From positions 4,003 through 68,002 of the forward strand of contig CALOBC010000028.1 in NCBI GenBank assembly GCA_942491145.1: a stretch of DNA of 64,000 bases, read 5' to 3'. Below are positions 1 through 7,377 of the stretch, piece by piece. The DNA is from CAXQUZ01 sp942491145. Its GTDB lineage: Bacteria; Myxococcota_A; UBA796; UBA2385. The position numbers and the translations under genes were made by a program. Positions within the stretch are counted from its first letter, which is position 1. Each line of letters starts with the position of its first letter. A model generated the notes under the pieces. It searched no databases. It had not been told where the DNA came from and was given only the letters and a program-made list of their open reading frames with translations.

Positions 1-1
1 G

Positions 2-658
2 CGGATTCGGGAGATCGACGCGGCCCTGGTGGCCAAGGGCTGGACGTCTCCCGGCGAGTATGCCGCGCTGGCGGCCGATCCGGACAAGTTCACGGCCCCG
101 TTTGCGCTGCCGGCGGGCACGCTGGAAGGCTACTTGTTCCCGGAGACCTACATGGTGATCCCCGACAAGTGGAACACCCAAGCGTTTGTGCAGCGCCAGA
201 TCGACACGCTGTCCGAGCGAGTCTTCACGCCAAATAAAGCCGCGATCGAGTCCAGCGGGCGGGCATTCTCGGACATCGTCATCCTGGCGAGCATGCTGGA
301 ACGAGAAGAGCCGACGCCGGCTCAGCGGCCGTTGGTGGCGGGCATCATCTGGAAGCGTCTCGACAGTGGCTGGAACTTGGGCATCGACGCCACGTCCCGG
401 TACGAGCTGGACGAGTGGAATGACCGCAAGGCGTTCCTGAAGAAGCTGCGGGACCCGAACGACCCGTACAACTCAAGACTGCGCCAGGGCTTGCCGCCGA
501 CGGCGATTGGAAACGCGGGCACGACGGCGTTTGCGGCGGCGATCTCACCGACACCGAGCGAGTTCTGGTACTACCTGCACGACAGCTCGGGTGTGTTGCA
601 TCCGGGGCGCAATGCAAGTGAGCATGAGGCGTTGCGGCGGAAGTACAACGTGTATTGA
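2..658 (+). CDS. mltG: Endolytic murein transglycosylase MltG, C-terminal part
   Basis: This is the C-terminal part of a YceG/MltG lytic transglycosylase, the membrane-bound enzyme that cuts nascent peptidoglycan glycan strands. The frame is already open at base 2, so the N-terminal anchor and LysM-like region lie outside the window. Family motifs appear in order: LEGYLFPETY, ASMLEREEP (which carries the catalytic Glu of the family), an AGIIWKRL segment followed by an aspartate-containing loop, and RQGLPPTAIGNAG near the end. The tail ends with YNVY and a TGA stop. In many bacteria mltG sits beside a Holliday-junction resolvase or tmk, but nothing like that follows here. The identification is firm and only the left boundary is unknown. 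Confidence 0.93.
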   Translation, partial: RIREIDAALVAKGWTSPGEYAALAADPDKFTAPFALPAGTLEGYLFPETYMVIPDKWNTQAFVQRQIDTLSERVFTPNKAAIESSGRAFSDIVILASMLEREEPTPAQRPLVAGIIWKRLDSGWNLGIDATSRYELDEWNDRKAFLKKLRDPNDPYNSRLRQGLPPTAIGNAGTTAFAAAISPTPSEFWYYLHDSSGVLHPGRNASEHEALRRKYNVY

Positions 659-808
659 GTTGGGGTTGTGGGAGATGAGGAGACGGGGCCTGCGCCTCGG
701 GTGTCGTGGGGGATGGCTCAGCCTGGGTGGATGGAGCTTCAAGACAACGGCCCCGCCCGTTTGCAGCCCAGACCCAAGCGCCCACTCTCCCCCCCACCGG
801 AGAGCGCC

Positions 809-2191
809 ATGTCCCGCCTGCCCCTTGTCTTCCTCCTGATGCTCGGCGCTTGTGCCTCGTCGTCCCCCACGGAGAAGCCCGCGACATCCACCGACGACCC
901 TGCGCTCGTGGACAGCGGCGAGAGTGAAGACTCCGCCGAACCCGTCAACGAGCGAGAGCTCCACCCCGGCATTCACAGCCTCGACGGCCTCGACCCCGAC
1001 ATGCCCCGCGACGACCTCGCCCCCCTCAGCGAGCTCATCGGCACAGCCCAGGTGGTCGCCCTCGGCGAGTCGATACACTACAGCGGCGGCTACCACCAAG
1101 TGCGGGCACGCATCATCCCCTACCTCGTCGAGGTCGAGGGCATGCGGGTCGTCGCGTTCGAAGGGCCCTGGGGCGCCGCTGAGGCCACGCGAGCCTACAT
1201 CGAAGATGGCGAAGGCACCCTCTACGACGCCATGGTCGGCCTGTACTTCTCGGTCTGGCAGAGCCCGTCCACCGCCCACACCATCGCGTGGCTGCGGGCT
1301 TGGAACGTCGAGCATCCCGACGACCCGGTCCAGTTCCACGGCTTCGACATCCAACAACCTTGGCACGACAGTCCCTGGCTGCGGGGACTGCTCCGCGACG
1401 CCCACCCCGAACCGTACACCCTGCTCGCGGGAATGGAGCCATGCGTCGCGGGCGCGATCGAGCACGAGCGGGACTTCTGGGCCACCGATGACGGGATCGC
1501 ACTCGCTGCCGGCACGTTCCCGATCCCAGGGCTCACCGAGCGAACGGACTCATGCATTGCAGGACTCACGGCGGTCAACACTTGGCTCGACGCCAACCCT
1601 GAATTGGTGAATGCCGCCCGCTCGGCGGATGACCTTGTCTTGGCCCGAGTCGCCATCGTCGCAATGCAAGCCGCACACCAGCAATTTGGCGGCGCAATGT
1701 GGGACGTGGAGACCTGGGACGCCCGGGACGCCGGCATGGCGGCGGTCTTTCAGCTGCTCTGGCAGGAACGATCAGGGGGACAGCGGGCCGTCATCTGGGC
1801 ACACAACGGCCACATCGTCAAAGATGGCGGGGACATGGAGGACTATTCGTACCCTGCCAACTGGGTCGACATGGGCACCATCTTGGCGGACACACTCGGC
1901 GAGGACTACGCACCCATCGGCCTCATCGCGTCCGAGGTGGCCTGGAGCTGGCCCGGAATGGAGGACAGACAAGCCGCGCGAAACAACTCACTGGAGCGTC
2001 ACTTGGAAGAGCTCGGCGCACCATGGTTGCTGATTGACCTTCCTGTGGCCACAGCCGATGGCACGGTGATCGAAGAGGGCGTGGCGTACCCTGCAGGACA
2101 ACCCGCCCAAGCCACCTTTCGGCCTGTCGAACACTACCGAGGCCTTGTGTATCTTCAGTCGTCCCCGGCGATGGAGTTTTGGCGGGAGTGA
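809..2191 (+). CDS. Erythromycin esterase-like lipoprotein
   Basis: This is a 460-residue protein of the erythromycin-esterase/succinoglycan-biosynthesis fold (PF05139). Its N-terminus is a lipoprotein signal with lipobox LGAC (Cys about residue 15), followed by an acidic Ser/Thr/Asp linker. The hydrolase signature is clear: ALGESIHYSGG and then VVAFEGPWG, matching the family's ALGE-x-x-H and a downstream Glu. Later come an FHGFDIQ block and WAHNGHI, which matches the family's conserved histidine motif. The ATG at 809 is preferred because GGAG lies about 8 bases upstream and the lipoprotein signal starts there. The frame remains open upstream without a signal. The natural substrate is unknown, and macrolide resistance should not be assumed for a distant, surface-anchored member. 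Confidence 0.85.
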   Translation: MSRLPLVFLLMLGACASSSPTEKPATSTDDPALVDSGESEDSAEPVNERELHPGIHSLDGLDPDMPRDDLAPLSELIGTAQVVALGESIHYSGGYHQVRARIIPYLVEVEGMRVVAFEGPWGAAEATRAYIEDGEGTLYDAMVGLYFSVWQSPSTAHTIAWLRAWNVEHPDDPVQFHGFDIQQPWHDSPWLRGLLRDAHPEPYTLLAGMEPCVAGAIEHERDFWATDDGIALAAGTFPIPGLTERTDSCIAGLTAVNTWLDANPELVNAARSADDLVLARVAIVAMQAAHQQFGGAMWDVETWDARDAGMAAVFQLLWQERSGGQRAVIWAHNGHIVKDGGDMEDYSYPANWVDMGTILADTLGEDYAPIGLIASEVAWSWPGMEDRQAARNNSLERHLEELGAPWLLIDLPVATADGTVIEEGVAYPAGQPAQATFRPVEHYRGLVYLQSSPAMEFWRE

Positions 2192-2243
2192 GCGCACGCT
2201 GCGAAGGCGCTGACCGGACACAACCCACGCGACGCCTCGACAC

Positions 2244-3122
2244 TCAACGGCCGTCGCGAACGGCCGCCACCAGGAAGTCCCGAAACGCTGTCACCTTCTT
2301 CGGGACCTGCCCAGCCGACGGGTAGAGCAACACAAGCTCGCCCGCGGTGAGCGGGAGGTCCGCCAGGGTGACCTCCTCCAGCATGCCCTCCCGCAGGTCA
2401 TCGCGGACCATGAAGCCCGGCAACAGCCCGACCCCCACACCATTGCGAAGCAGCTCGCGCACCAACCCAAAGTCGTCCGCCCAAAACTGGACCAACTCTC
2501 GGCGCAGCTCGCACATGCGGGCAGCGTGGGGATGCATCACCCAGACGTGGCGGTCGTCCCCGAGCTGACGCGGTCGCCCCCGACGGGCGAGGTAGCTGGG
2601 CGCGGCAAAGAAGCTGCCGCTCTGTTGGCCCAGCCGGCGCAGGGTCAACGACGAGTCCTTGAGGGGACCCGCCACGACACGCACCGCGAGGTCAATGCCC
2701 TCCCGCACGAGGTCGACGTGCTCGCCCGTGAGGCGCACCTCAAAGCGCACCGCCGGAAAGCGACGGCTGAAGTTGGCCATCACCGAGGGCAGCACCACAG
2801 CGCCAAAGTCCACCGGCGCAGTCAGCCGCAGCAGCCCGGACGGCTCCTCATCCCGCTCGGGGAGCTCCGACATCGCCTGGCGCAGCCCCGTCAGGTGGGC
2901 CCGCGTGCGCTCAAACAGGGCCGCACCCGCCGTGGACAGCGCAACGTGGTGGGTGGTGCGGTGCAGCAGCTCCACCCCGAGCTGGTCCTCAAGCGTGGAG
3001 AGCCGCCGGCTGACCGTCGCTTTGCCCAGCCCGAGGCGCTCCGCCGCCTTCGTGAAGCTCTCTTCTTCAGCAATCGCGGCGAAGACCACGAGCAGTTGAA
3101 GATCGATCTGTGTTTCGTTCAT
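2244..3122 (-). CDS. LysR-family transcriptional regulator
   Basis: This is a 292-residue LysR-type regulator of standard family length. The N-terminal winged helix-turn-helix lies at about residues 20-45 (AAERLGLGKATVSRRLSTLE) and a co-inducer/substrate-binding domain at about 90-290. The start at 3122 gives MNETQIDLQLL, the expected LysR N-terminus. A longer reading exists but adds no family sequence. The gene diverges from a DoxX / extradiol dioxygenase / ferredoxin set about 75 bases away. LysR proteins commonly control a divergently transcribed neighbour, so that set is the likely target. The effector is not predictable from sequence. Confidence 0.92.
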   Translation of the reverse strand: MNETQIDLQLLVVFAAIAEEESFTKAAERLGLGKATVSRRLSTLEDQLGVELLHRTTHHVALSTAGAALFERTRAHLTGLRQAMSELPERDEEPSGLLRLTAPVDFGAVVLPSVMANFSRRFPAVRFEVRLTGEHVDLVREGIDLAVRVVAGPLKDSSLTLRRLGQQSGSFFAAPSYLARRGRPRQLGDDRHVWVMHPHAARMCELRRELVQFWADDFGLVRELLRNGVGVGLLPGFMVRDDLREGMLEEVTLADLPLTAGELVLLYPSAGQVPKKVTAFRDFLVAAVRDGR

Positions 3123-3198
3123 GGAACACCGTGTTGAAAACAAACGCATTGTAGCACGAGGGAAACGCGGGCACGTTGTGGGTGTCCCGGAGGACATC
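3123..3198. promoter_or_regulatory. Divergent regulatory region, LysR / DoxX
   Basis: A 76-base gap separates the LysR start from the DoxX start. On the minus strand it contains TACAAT, a good -10 candidate for the regulator, without a clear -35. GGAGGA just before 3199 is the ribosome-binding site for the DoxX gene. A LysR-type operator is expected here from the divergent layout, but I see no unambiguous palindrome. Confidence 0.4.
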
Positions 3199-3624
3199 AT
3201 GCAGAACATCAACTCGACCGCCGCTACCCCCGCACCCAAAGCCCTCAACTACGGCTTGTGGACCGTCCAGATCTTGCTCGGCGCTACCTTCGTGATGGCC
3301 GGTGGCATGAAGATGACCGCCCCCGTCGAAGAGCTCGCCCAGCAGATGCCTTGGGTGGGCGGTGCCATGGGCGGACTCGTGCGCTTCATCGGACTTGCAG
3401 AAGTGCTTGGCGCCATCGGACTCATCCTGCCCGCCGCCACACGCATCCTCCCGCGGCTCACCACCTATGCGGCCGCCGGCCTCACCACTGTCATGGTGCT
3501 CGCATCGGTCACCCACCTCAGCCGCGGCGAGCTCGGTGCCATCGGCGTCAACGCAGTGCTCGGCGCAATGGCCGCGTTCGTCGTGTGGGGACGGGCCAAG
3601 GGTGCCCCCATCGCTGCCCGCTGA
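3199..3624 (+). CDS. DoxX-like integral membrane protein
   Basis: This is a 141-residue four-helix membrane protein of the DoxX/DoxX-like type. After a short polar N-terminus, the sequence alternates hydrophobic helices (about residues 15-35, 50-70, 75-95, 105-125). It includes the family-like segment VRFIGLAEVLGAIGLILP. The ATG at 3199 is chosen because GGAGGA lies 5 bases upstream; a longer reading from 3121 would overlap the divergent regulator. DoxX-like proteins are often linked to quinone or thiol redox and often sit next to oxidoreductases, as here. The gene precedes the dioxygenase by about 70 bases and is probably its operon partner. Confidence 0.8.
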   Translation: MQNINSTAATPAPKALNYGLWTVQILLGATFVMAGGMKMTAPVEELAQQMPWVGGAMGGLVRFIGLAEVLGAIGLILPAATRILPRLTTYAAAGLTTVMVLASVTHLSRGELGAIGVNAVLGAMAAFVVWGRAKGAPIAAR

Positions 3625-3692
3625 GCGGACCCGGGACACTCGGTCACATCCGTGGCCACGCCAGTCCCCAACCCAACACCGGAGTCGTGCCC

Positions 3693-4499
3693 ATGGCCTC
3701 CCCCCGCATGCCCACTGTCTACATTCCCCACGGCGGCGGTCCTTGGCCCTGGACCCCGGCGTTTACCCCCCAGCTCGCCAGGGACTACGTGCGCCTTCGG
3801 GCGTACCTCGAAGGCCTCACGCACCACCTGCCCCGGCGACCCACCGCTGTGGTCATCGTGTCTGCACACTGGGAGGCTCCGGTCCCGACAGTGGTCTCGA
3901 ACCCCCGCCCTCAGGCCATCTACGACTACCATGGGTTCCCGCCGAACACGTACCAGATCACCTGGCCGGCCCCCGGAGATCCCGCCCTCGCGCAGCGGCT
4001 GGCCGGCCTGCTCCACGCCGCCGGACTGCCGTGCGACACCGCACCGAGCCGTGGGTTCGACCATGGTGTGTTTGTGCCGATGAAGCTGGCCCTCCCCGAC
4101 GCCGACGTGCCGACGGTTCAGCTGTCGCTCGATGCCGGCTACAGTCCGGCGAGACACATCGCCATCGGTCGGGCACTGGCGCCCCTGCGGGACGAAGGCG
4201 TGCTCATTGTGGGCAGCGGCATGAGCTGGGAAGACTTTCGAGCGGCCGACATCGTCCGTCGATCGCGGACCTTCGACGAGTGGTTCCGGCGGGTGGCTAC
4301 GGCCGAGTCTACCGAACGCGACGCCGCTCTCGAGGACTGGACCTCCGCCCCCAACGCCCGGGTGGCCCATCCCCACGAGGAACACTTGCTGCCCATGATG
4401 GTCGCGGCAGGCGCCGCCGGTGCGGACCGTGGGCGCATCGCGTGGACAGGCAGCTTGATCGGCATCCAGCTCAGCGCCGTGCACTTCGGCGACACCTGA
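3693..4499 (+). CDS. Class III extradiol dioxygenase, DODA/LigB type
   Basis: This is a 268-residue protein of the LigB / 4,5-DOPA extradiol dioxygenase family (E. coli YgiD is 262 residues). Visible family blocks are IPHGGGPWPW near the N-terminus, IVSAHWEAP, IYDYHGFP, FDHGVFVPMKLALP and HPHEEHLLPMM. These supply several of the metal-binding histidines. The block that usually reads GSG-x-x-x-H-N-x reads GSGMSWEDF here, so a histidine normally found there is replaced by Glu. The ATG at 3693 has GGAG about 8 bases upstream. It lies between a DoxX-like gene and a ferredoxin, 32 bases before the latter. A ring-cleaving or related role on a catechol-type substrate is likely, but the missing histidine makes activity uncertain. 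Confidence 0.85.
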   Translation: MASPRMPTVYIPHGGGPWPWTPAFTPQLARDYVRLRAYLEGLTHHLPRRPTAVVIVSAHWEAPVPTVVSNPRPQAIYDYHGFPPNTYQITWPAPGDPALAQRLAGLLHAAGLPCDTAPSRGFDHGVFVPMKLALPDADVPTVQLSLDAGYSPARHIAIGRALAPLRDEGVLIVGSGMSWEDFRAADIVRRSRTFDEWFRRVATAESTERDAALEDWTSAPNARVAHPHEEHLLPMMVAAGAAGADRGRIAWTGSLIGIQLSAVHFGDT

Positions 4500-4531
4500 G
4501 CGTCTACCACCACCAGTGCCAAGGACAACCC

Positions 4532-4942
4532 ATGACCGCCGACGCCCCCCGCCCTCCCTCGGCCAGCCATACCGGGCACCCCCAACCCAAGCGGAACCCC
4601 CAGAAGGCCCGCGCAGCCGCAGCCCACCCCGACCGTCCCGGTGAAGAGTGCCGCGCCGAGCCGGGCACGTGGCAACCGCAAGTCAACCGCCGCCGGTGCG
4701 AAGGCAAGGGTGACTGCGTCGAGGTCTGCCCCTATGGTGTGTTTGCGTTGGGTCCGATCGATGAGGCCGAGTACCAGAGCTTTCCGTTCTTTACCCGCAT
4801 GAAGCTCCGCGCTCACGGCAAAGTCACCGCCCACCTTCCCCTCGCTGAGGCATGCCGGGCGTGCGGCTTGTGTGTGGTGGCATGCCCGGAGGCGGCGATC
4901 ACGTTGGTGCAGGTGGCGCCACAGGACACACCCAAGGGTTGA
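4532..4942 (+). CDS. Ferredoxin with two Fe-S cluster motifs
   Basis: This is a 136-residue protein with a polar Pro/Ala-rich N-terminus (about 50 residues) and a bacterial two-cluster ferredoxin domain. The second motif, CRACGLCVVACP, is a complete C-x2-C-x2-C-x3-C. The first, CEGKGDCVEVCP, has Lys where the second cysteine would be, so that site may hold a 3Fe-4S cluster or use another ligand. It follows the dioxygenase by 32 bases and is probably co-transcribed, making it a candidate electron donor for that locus. The start ATG is the only one that fits between the genes. Confidence 0.85.
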   Translation: MTADAPRPPSASHTGHPQPKRNPQKARAAAAHPDRPGEECRAEPGTWQPQVNRRRCEGKGDCVEVCPYGVFALGPIDEAEYQSFPFFTRMKLRAHGKVTAHLPLAEACRACGLCVVACPEAAITLVQVAPQDTPKG

Positions 4943-5022
4943 GCATCGACACCGTGGCCACGGAGGTTGCCACGGCGTGCGGACACAAACAACCCAAGAC
5001 ACACGCGGGTGCGGGTCGCCCA

Positions 5023-5418
5023 TCAGAGCCCAGCGGCCTCCAGACCGGCCAAGGTGCCCGCCACCGACGCTCGGGGGTGGCCGGGATCTGCCGCCAAGAA
5101 CGCCCGGGCGGCAGCGGCAGCATCGCCGCAGCGGCCGATCCGACCCAGCAACTCAGTGTGCAACACCTCAAGCTCCCGGGTCACGGCTGGCGTGGGATCC
5201 GGGGCCGAGAGACCCGCCTCGATGGTCTCGACAACCGACTGGGGGTCGACGTCTTGGGCGAGCTGGGTGGTGGCCGTCGAGCTCGGATCACAAAAGCTCT
5301 CAACACGCTGAACATGCCCATCGGCACGACCATCAACGACGGTGCCCCAGCACCGCCCTCCCTCGGACATACGTGCCAGCACCAAGCATAGGCCCGTACC
5401 CCAGCAAGTGCACCACAT
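5023..5418 (-). CDS. Hypothetical protein, small
   Basis: This is a reading frame of 131 residues with no recognised family. Its second half (RELEVLHTELLGRIG, AAAARAFLAADPGHPRAS) looks like an alpha-helical tetratricopeptide-type segment. The first half has several cysteines. The start is uncertain: an internal ATG at 5370 is equally possible and no strong ribosome-binding site is seen for either. It lies between the convergent ferredoxin and the upstream cytochrome gene. Moderate doubt remains that it is a gene. Confidence 0.42.
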   Translation of the reverse strand: MWCTCWGTGLCLVLARMSEGGRCWGTVVDGRADGHVQRVESFCDPSSTATTQLAQDVDPQSVVETIEAGLSAPDPTPAVTRELEVLHTELLGRIGRCGDAAAAARAFLAADPGHPRASVAGTLAGLEAAGL

Positions 5419-5468
5419 CAGACGGCACCGACGGACCGGCGGGCTCGACCTGAGCCCCCCCCCTGGGC

Positions 5469-7199
5469 CTACAGTGTCTTCAAGAACTCAACGATGGCCA
5501 GCCGCTCGTCATCGTCCATGCCGTCGAGCATCTCGTCGTGCCCGCCCAACCCCTGGCCCGGTCCACCGAGGCTCACATGGGCCTCGGTGTCGTCCATCCA
5601 GACCGCCGGAATCGCCTCGCCCGTGGGGTAGCCCACACACTGTGCATCAAAGTCGGTCGCCGGGTCTTCGGCAGGCCCCTGAACATAGAACGCGGTGCGC
5701 TCGGCAGGGGGACGCAACACATCGCACAGCGAGGGCGCAGCGTTGTTGTGGAAGTAGGGGTAGCGCGCCCAGATGCCGTCGAGCGGTGGGGGCACATACC
5801 CCGTCTCACCCGCATCCACGGTGGTCTCCGCCCAGGCCGAGATCGTCAAGCTGTTGAGTTGTTCCAAGTCCACCATCGCCGTTGCCCGGCCACTGTCGGT
5901 GCCCACGTCGACACGGAGACTCTGGGGGTGGTAGTGCACCACCGTGGTGGCCAACCGGGCCGCGGCATCCCGGCTGTCGGCATCCTCCGCATCCCAGCCC
6001 TTGTCATAGGTGCCGTGGCACTCGGCGCATCGCTCCGCAAAGTAGACTTGGCCCTCTTGGGCCCGACCCTCGTCGATGGTGTCGGCACCAAAGAAGTCGG
6101 TCCACCGGGGCGCCTCGTTCGCAAAGACGGCCACCGTCAGCTCATCGACGACCCGCATTCCCTCGTCGCTCTCCAGCCAGCCCTGCAGCTCGATCAGGTC
6201 GGCACCCCGACCCAGCTCATTCCACAGAAAGTTTGTCAGAATGGGGTTTCCTTCCACAATGCTGCCGTCGGAGAGCCATCGGGTCTTGTACTTCATCGTC
6301 CACCACGGCATCGGCTTGGAGTCGCCGACAACATCGTCGAGAATCATCTCCCGTGGGTTGTCTTCGAGAAACTCATCGAAGGAGGCGTCGGCATCCGCCT
6401 TGCGCCGTGCGAGGCTTCCGGCCACCTGGGCCAAGCTGGTGTCCAGGCCCAAGGTCGCCGGCTCCCGGGTGCCCACCGCGCCCAGTGCCGTGACCGTCTC
6501 TTCATACATTGCGCGCTCGCTGTCAGTGGCGCCGGTGAGCTGTTGGAAGGTGGCCCCGTCGACGGCCGCGAGGGCAGTGCGGGCAACATGGAACAGTGCA
6601 TTGGGCCGTGGCCGCTTGTTTTGCAGGCCCATCACCGGGCGGCCAAACAGGGTGTCGACGTGGCAAGCGGCGCACGAGAAGGTGAGCCCCAGCCCTTGAT
6701 CGGTCTCGAGCCACGTGGCCCCCATCGGGTCGCCCGGCCCCTGGCCTGCGGGGGGCGGCACCCAGTACGGGCTGCCGACCTCGCCCTGGGTCCCGGGAAA
6801 CGCGGACAGGCCCATGCGTGCATACATGCCCGCCTCGTCGCTAAAGCCCGTCGTGGACGCCAAGACTTGGCGCACCACGTCCGCGTCGGGATCGGTGAAC
6901 ACGGTGCGCAGCGCATCGAGGGGCAGGAGCATGCGGGTGGTCGGCACAGGCCAGTAGAACACGTGCTGCAGACCGGCCTCTCGGGCAGCGAGAAGATCGT
7001 CCTCATCGAGATCGTAGATGTTCCCACGGTGCTCACCATCGGCGATTGTGGCACCGCTCGTCCAGTCCGCCACGTCGTGATCGCACACACCGTCGGCGTT
7101 CATGTCGAGGCCGGCCGCACAGCCCTCCTCGCCGGACTCGGTGGCCCGCTTGTCGGAGGGCGTGGAGCAGCCAAGGGCAATCAGCAAGATCCAGACCAC
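5469..7199 (-). CDS. Di-heme c-type cytochrome lipoprotein (CCP/MauG-like)
   Basis: This is a 576-residue secreted protein with two heme-c attachment sites, CAACH (about residue 176) and CAECH (about 391). They are separated as in the long 'di-heme peroxidase-like' cytochromes related to bacterial cytochrome c peroxidase and MauG. The start is taken as GTG at 7199 because GGAGG lies 5 bases upstream and translation then begins directly with a lipoprotein signal ending IALGC. Upstream codons in the frame are Pro/Arg-rich and unlike a signal. A short DMNADGVCDHD stretch after the Cys resembles a calcium-loop linker. A role in periplasmic electron transfer or peroxide metabolism is inferred; the natural partner is not visible. 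Confidence 0.85.
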   Translation of the reverse strand: MVWILLIALGCSTPSDKRATESGEEGCAAGLDMNADGVCDHDVADWTSGATIADGEHRGNIYDLDEDDLLAAREAGLQHVFYWPVPTTRMLLPLDALRTVFTDPDADVVRQVLASTTGFSDEAGMYARMGLSAFPGTQGEVGSPYWVPPPAGQGPGDPMGATWLETDQGLGLTFSCAACHVDTLFGRPVMGLQNKRPRPNALFHVARTALAAVDGATFQQLTGATDSERAMYEETVTALGAVGTREPATLGLDTSLAQVAGSLARRKADADASFDEFLEDNPREMILDDVVGDSKPMPWWTMKYKTRWLSDGSIVEGNPILTNFLWNELGRGADLIELQGWLESDEGMRVVDELTVAVFANEAPRWTDFFGADTIDEGRAQEGQVYFAERCAECHGTYDKGWDAEDADSRDAAARLATTVVHYHPQSLRVDVGTDSGRATAMVDLEQLNSLTISAWAETTVDAGETGYVPPPLDGIWARYPYFHNNAAPSLCDVLRPPAERTAFYVQGPAEDPATDFDAQCVGYPTGEAIPAVWMDDTEAHVSLGGPGQGLGGHDEMLDGMDDDERLAIVEFLKTL

Positions 7200-7377
7200 G
7201 GGGGCCTCCGGTGCGCGGGGGGACGAGGGACCCCGCCAAGAACCGCACAATATCGCGGGCGGTCAGGGGCCACGCATGCCCGCGCCCACATTCCACACTT
7301 GCCGCACGGTCGGCCCCCCAGGCGCCGACGCCAGTGGCGCGCTGCCTTGGCCGTCCCCGGCACACCACAACTCAACA

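Noticed and set aside
809..2191. Macrolide resistance gene
   Set aside because: It is a distant, lipid-anchored member of the esterase family in an environmental-type genome with no resistance context.
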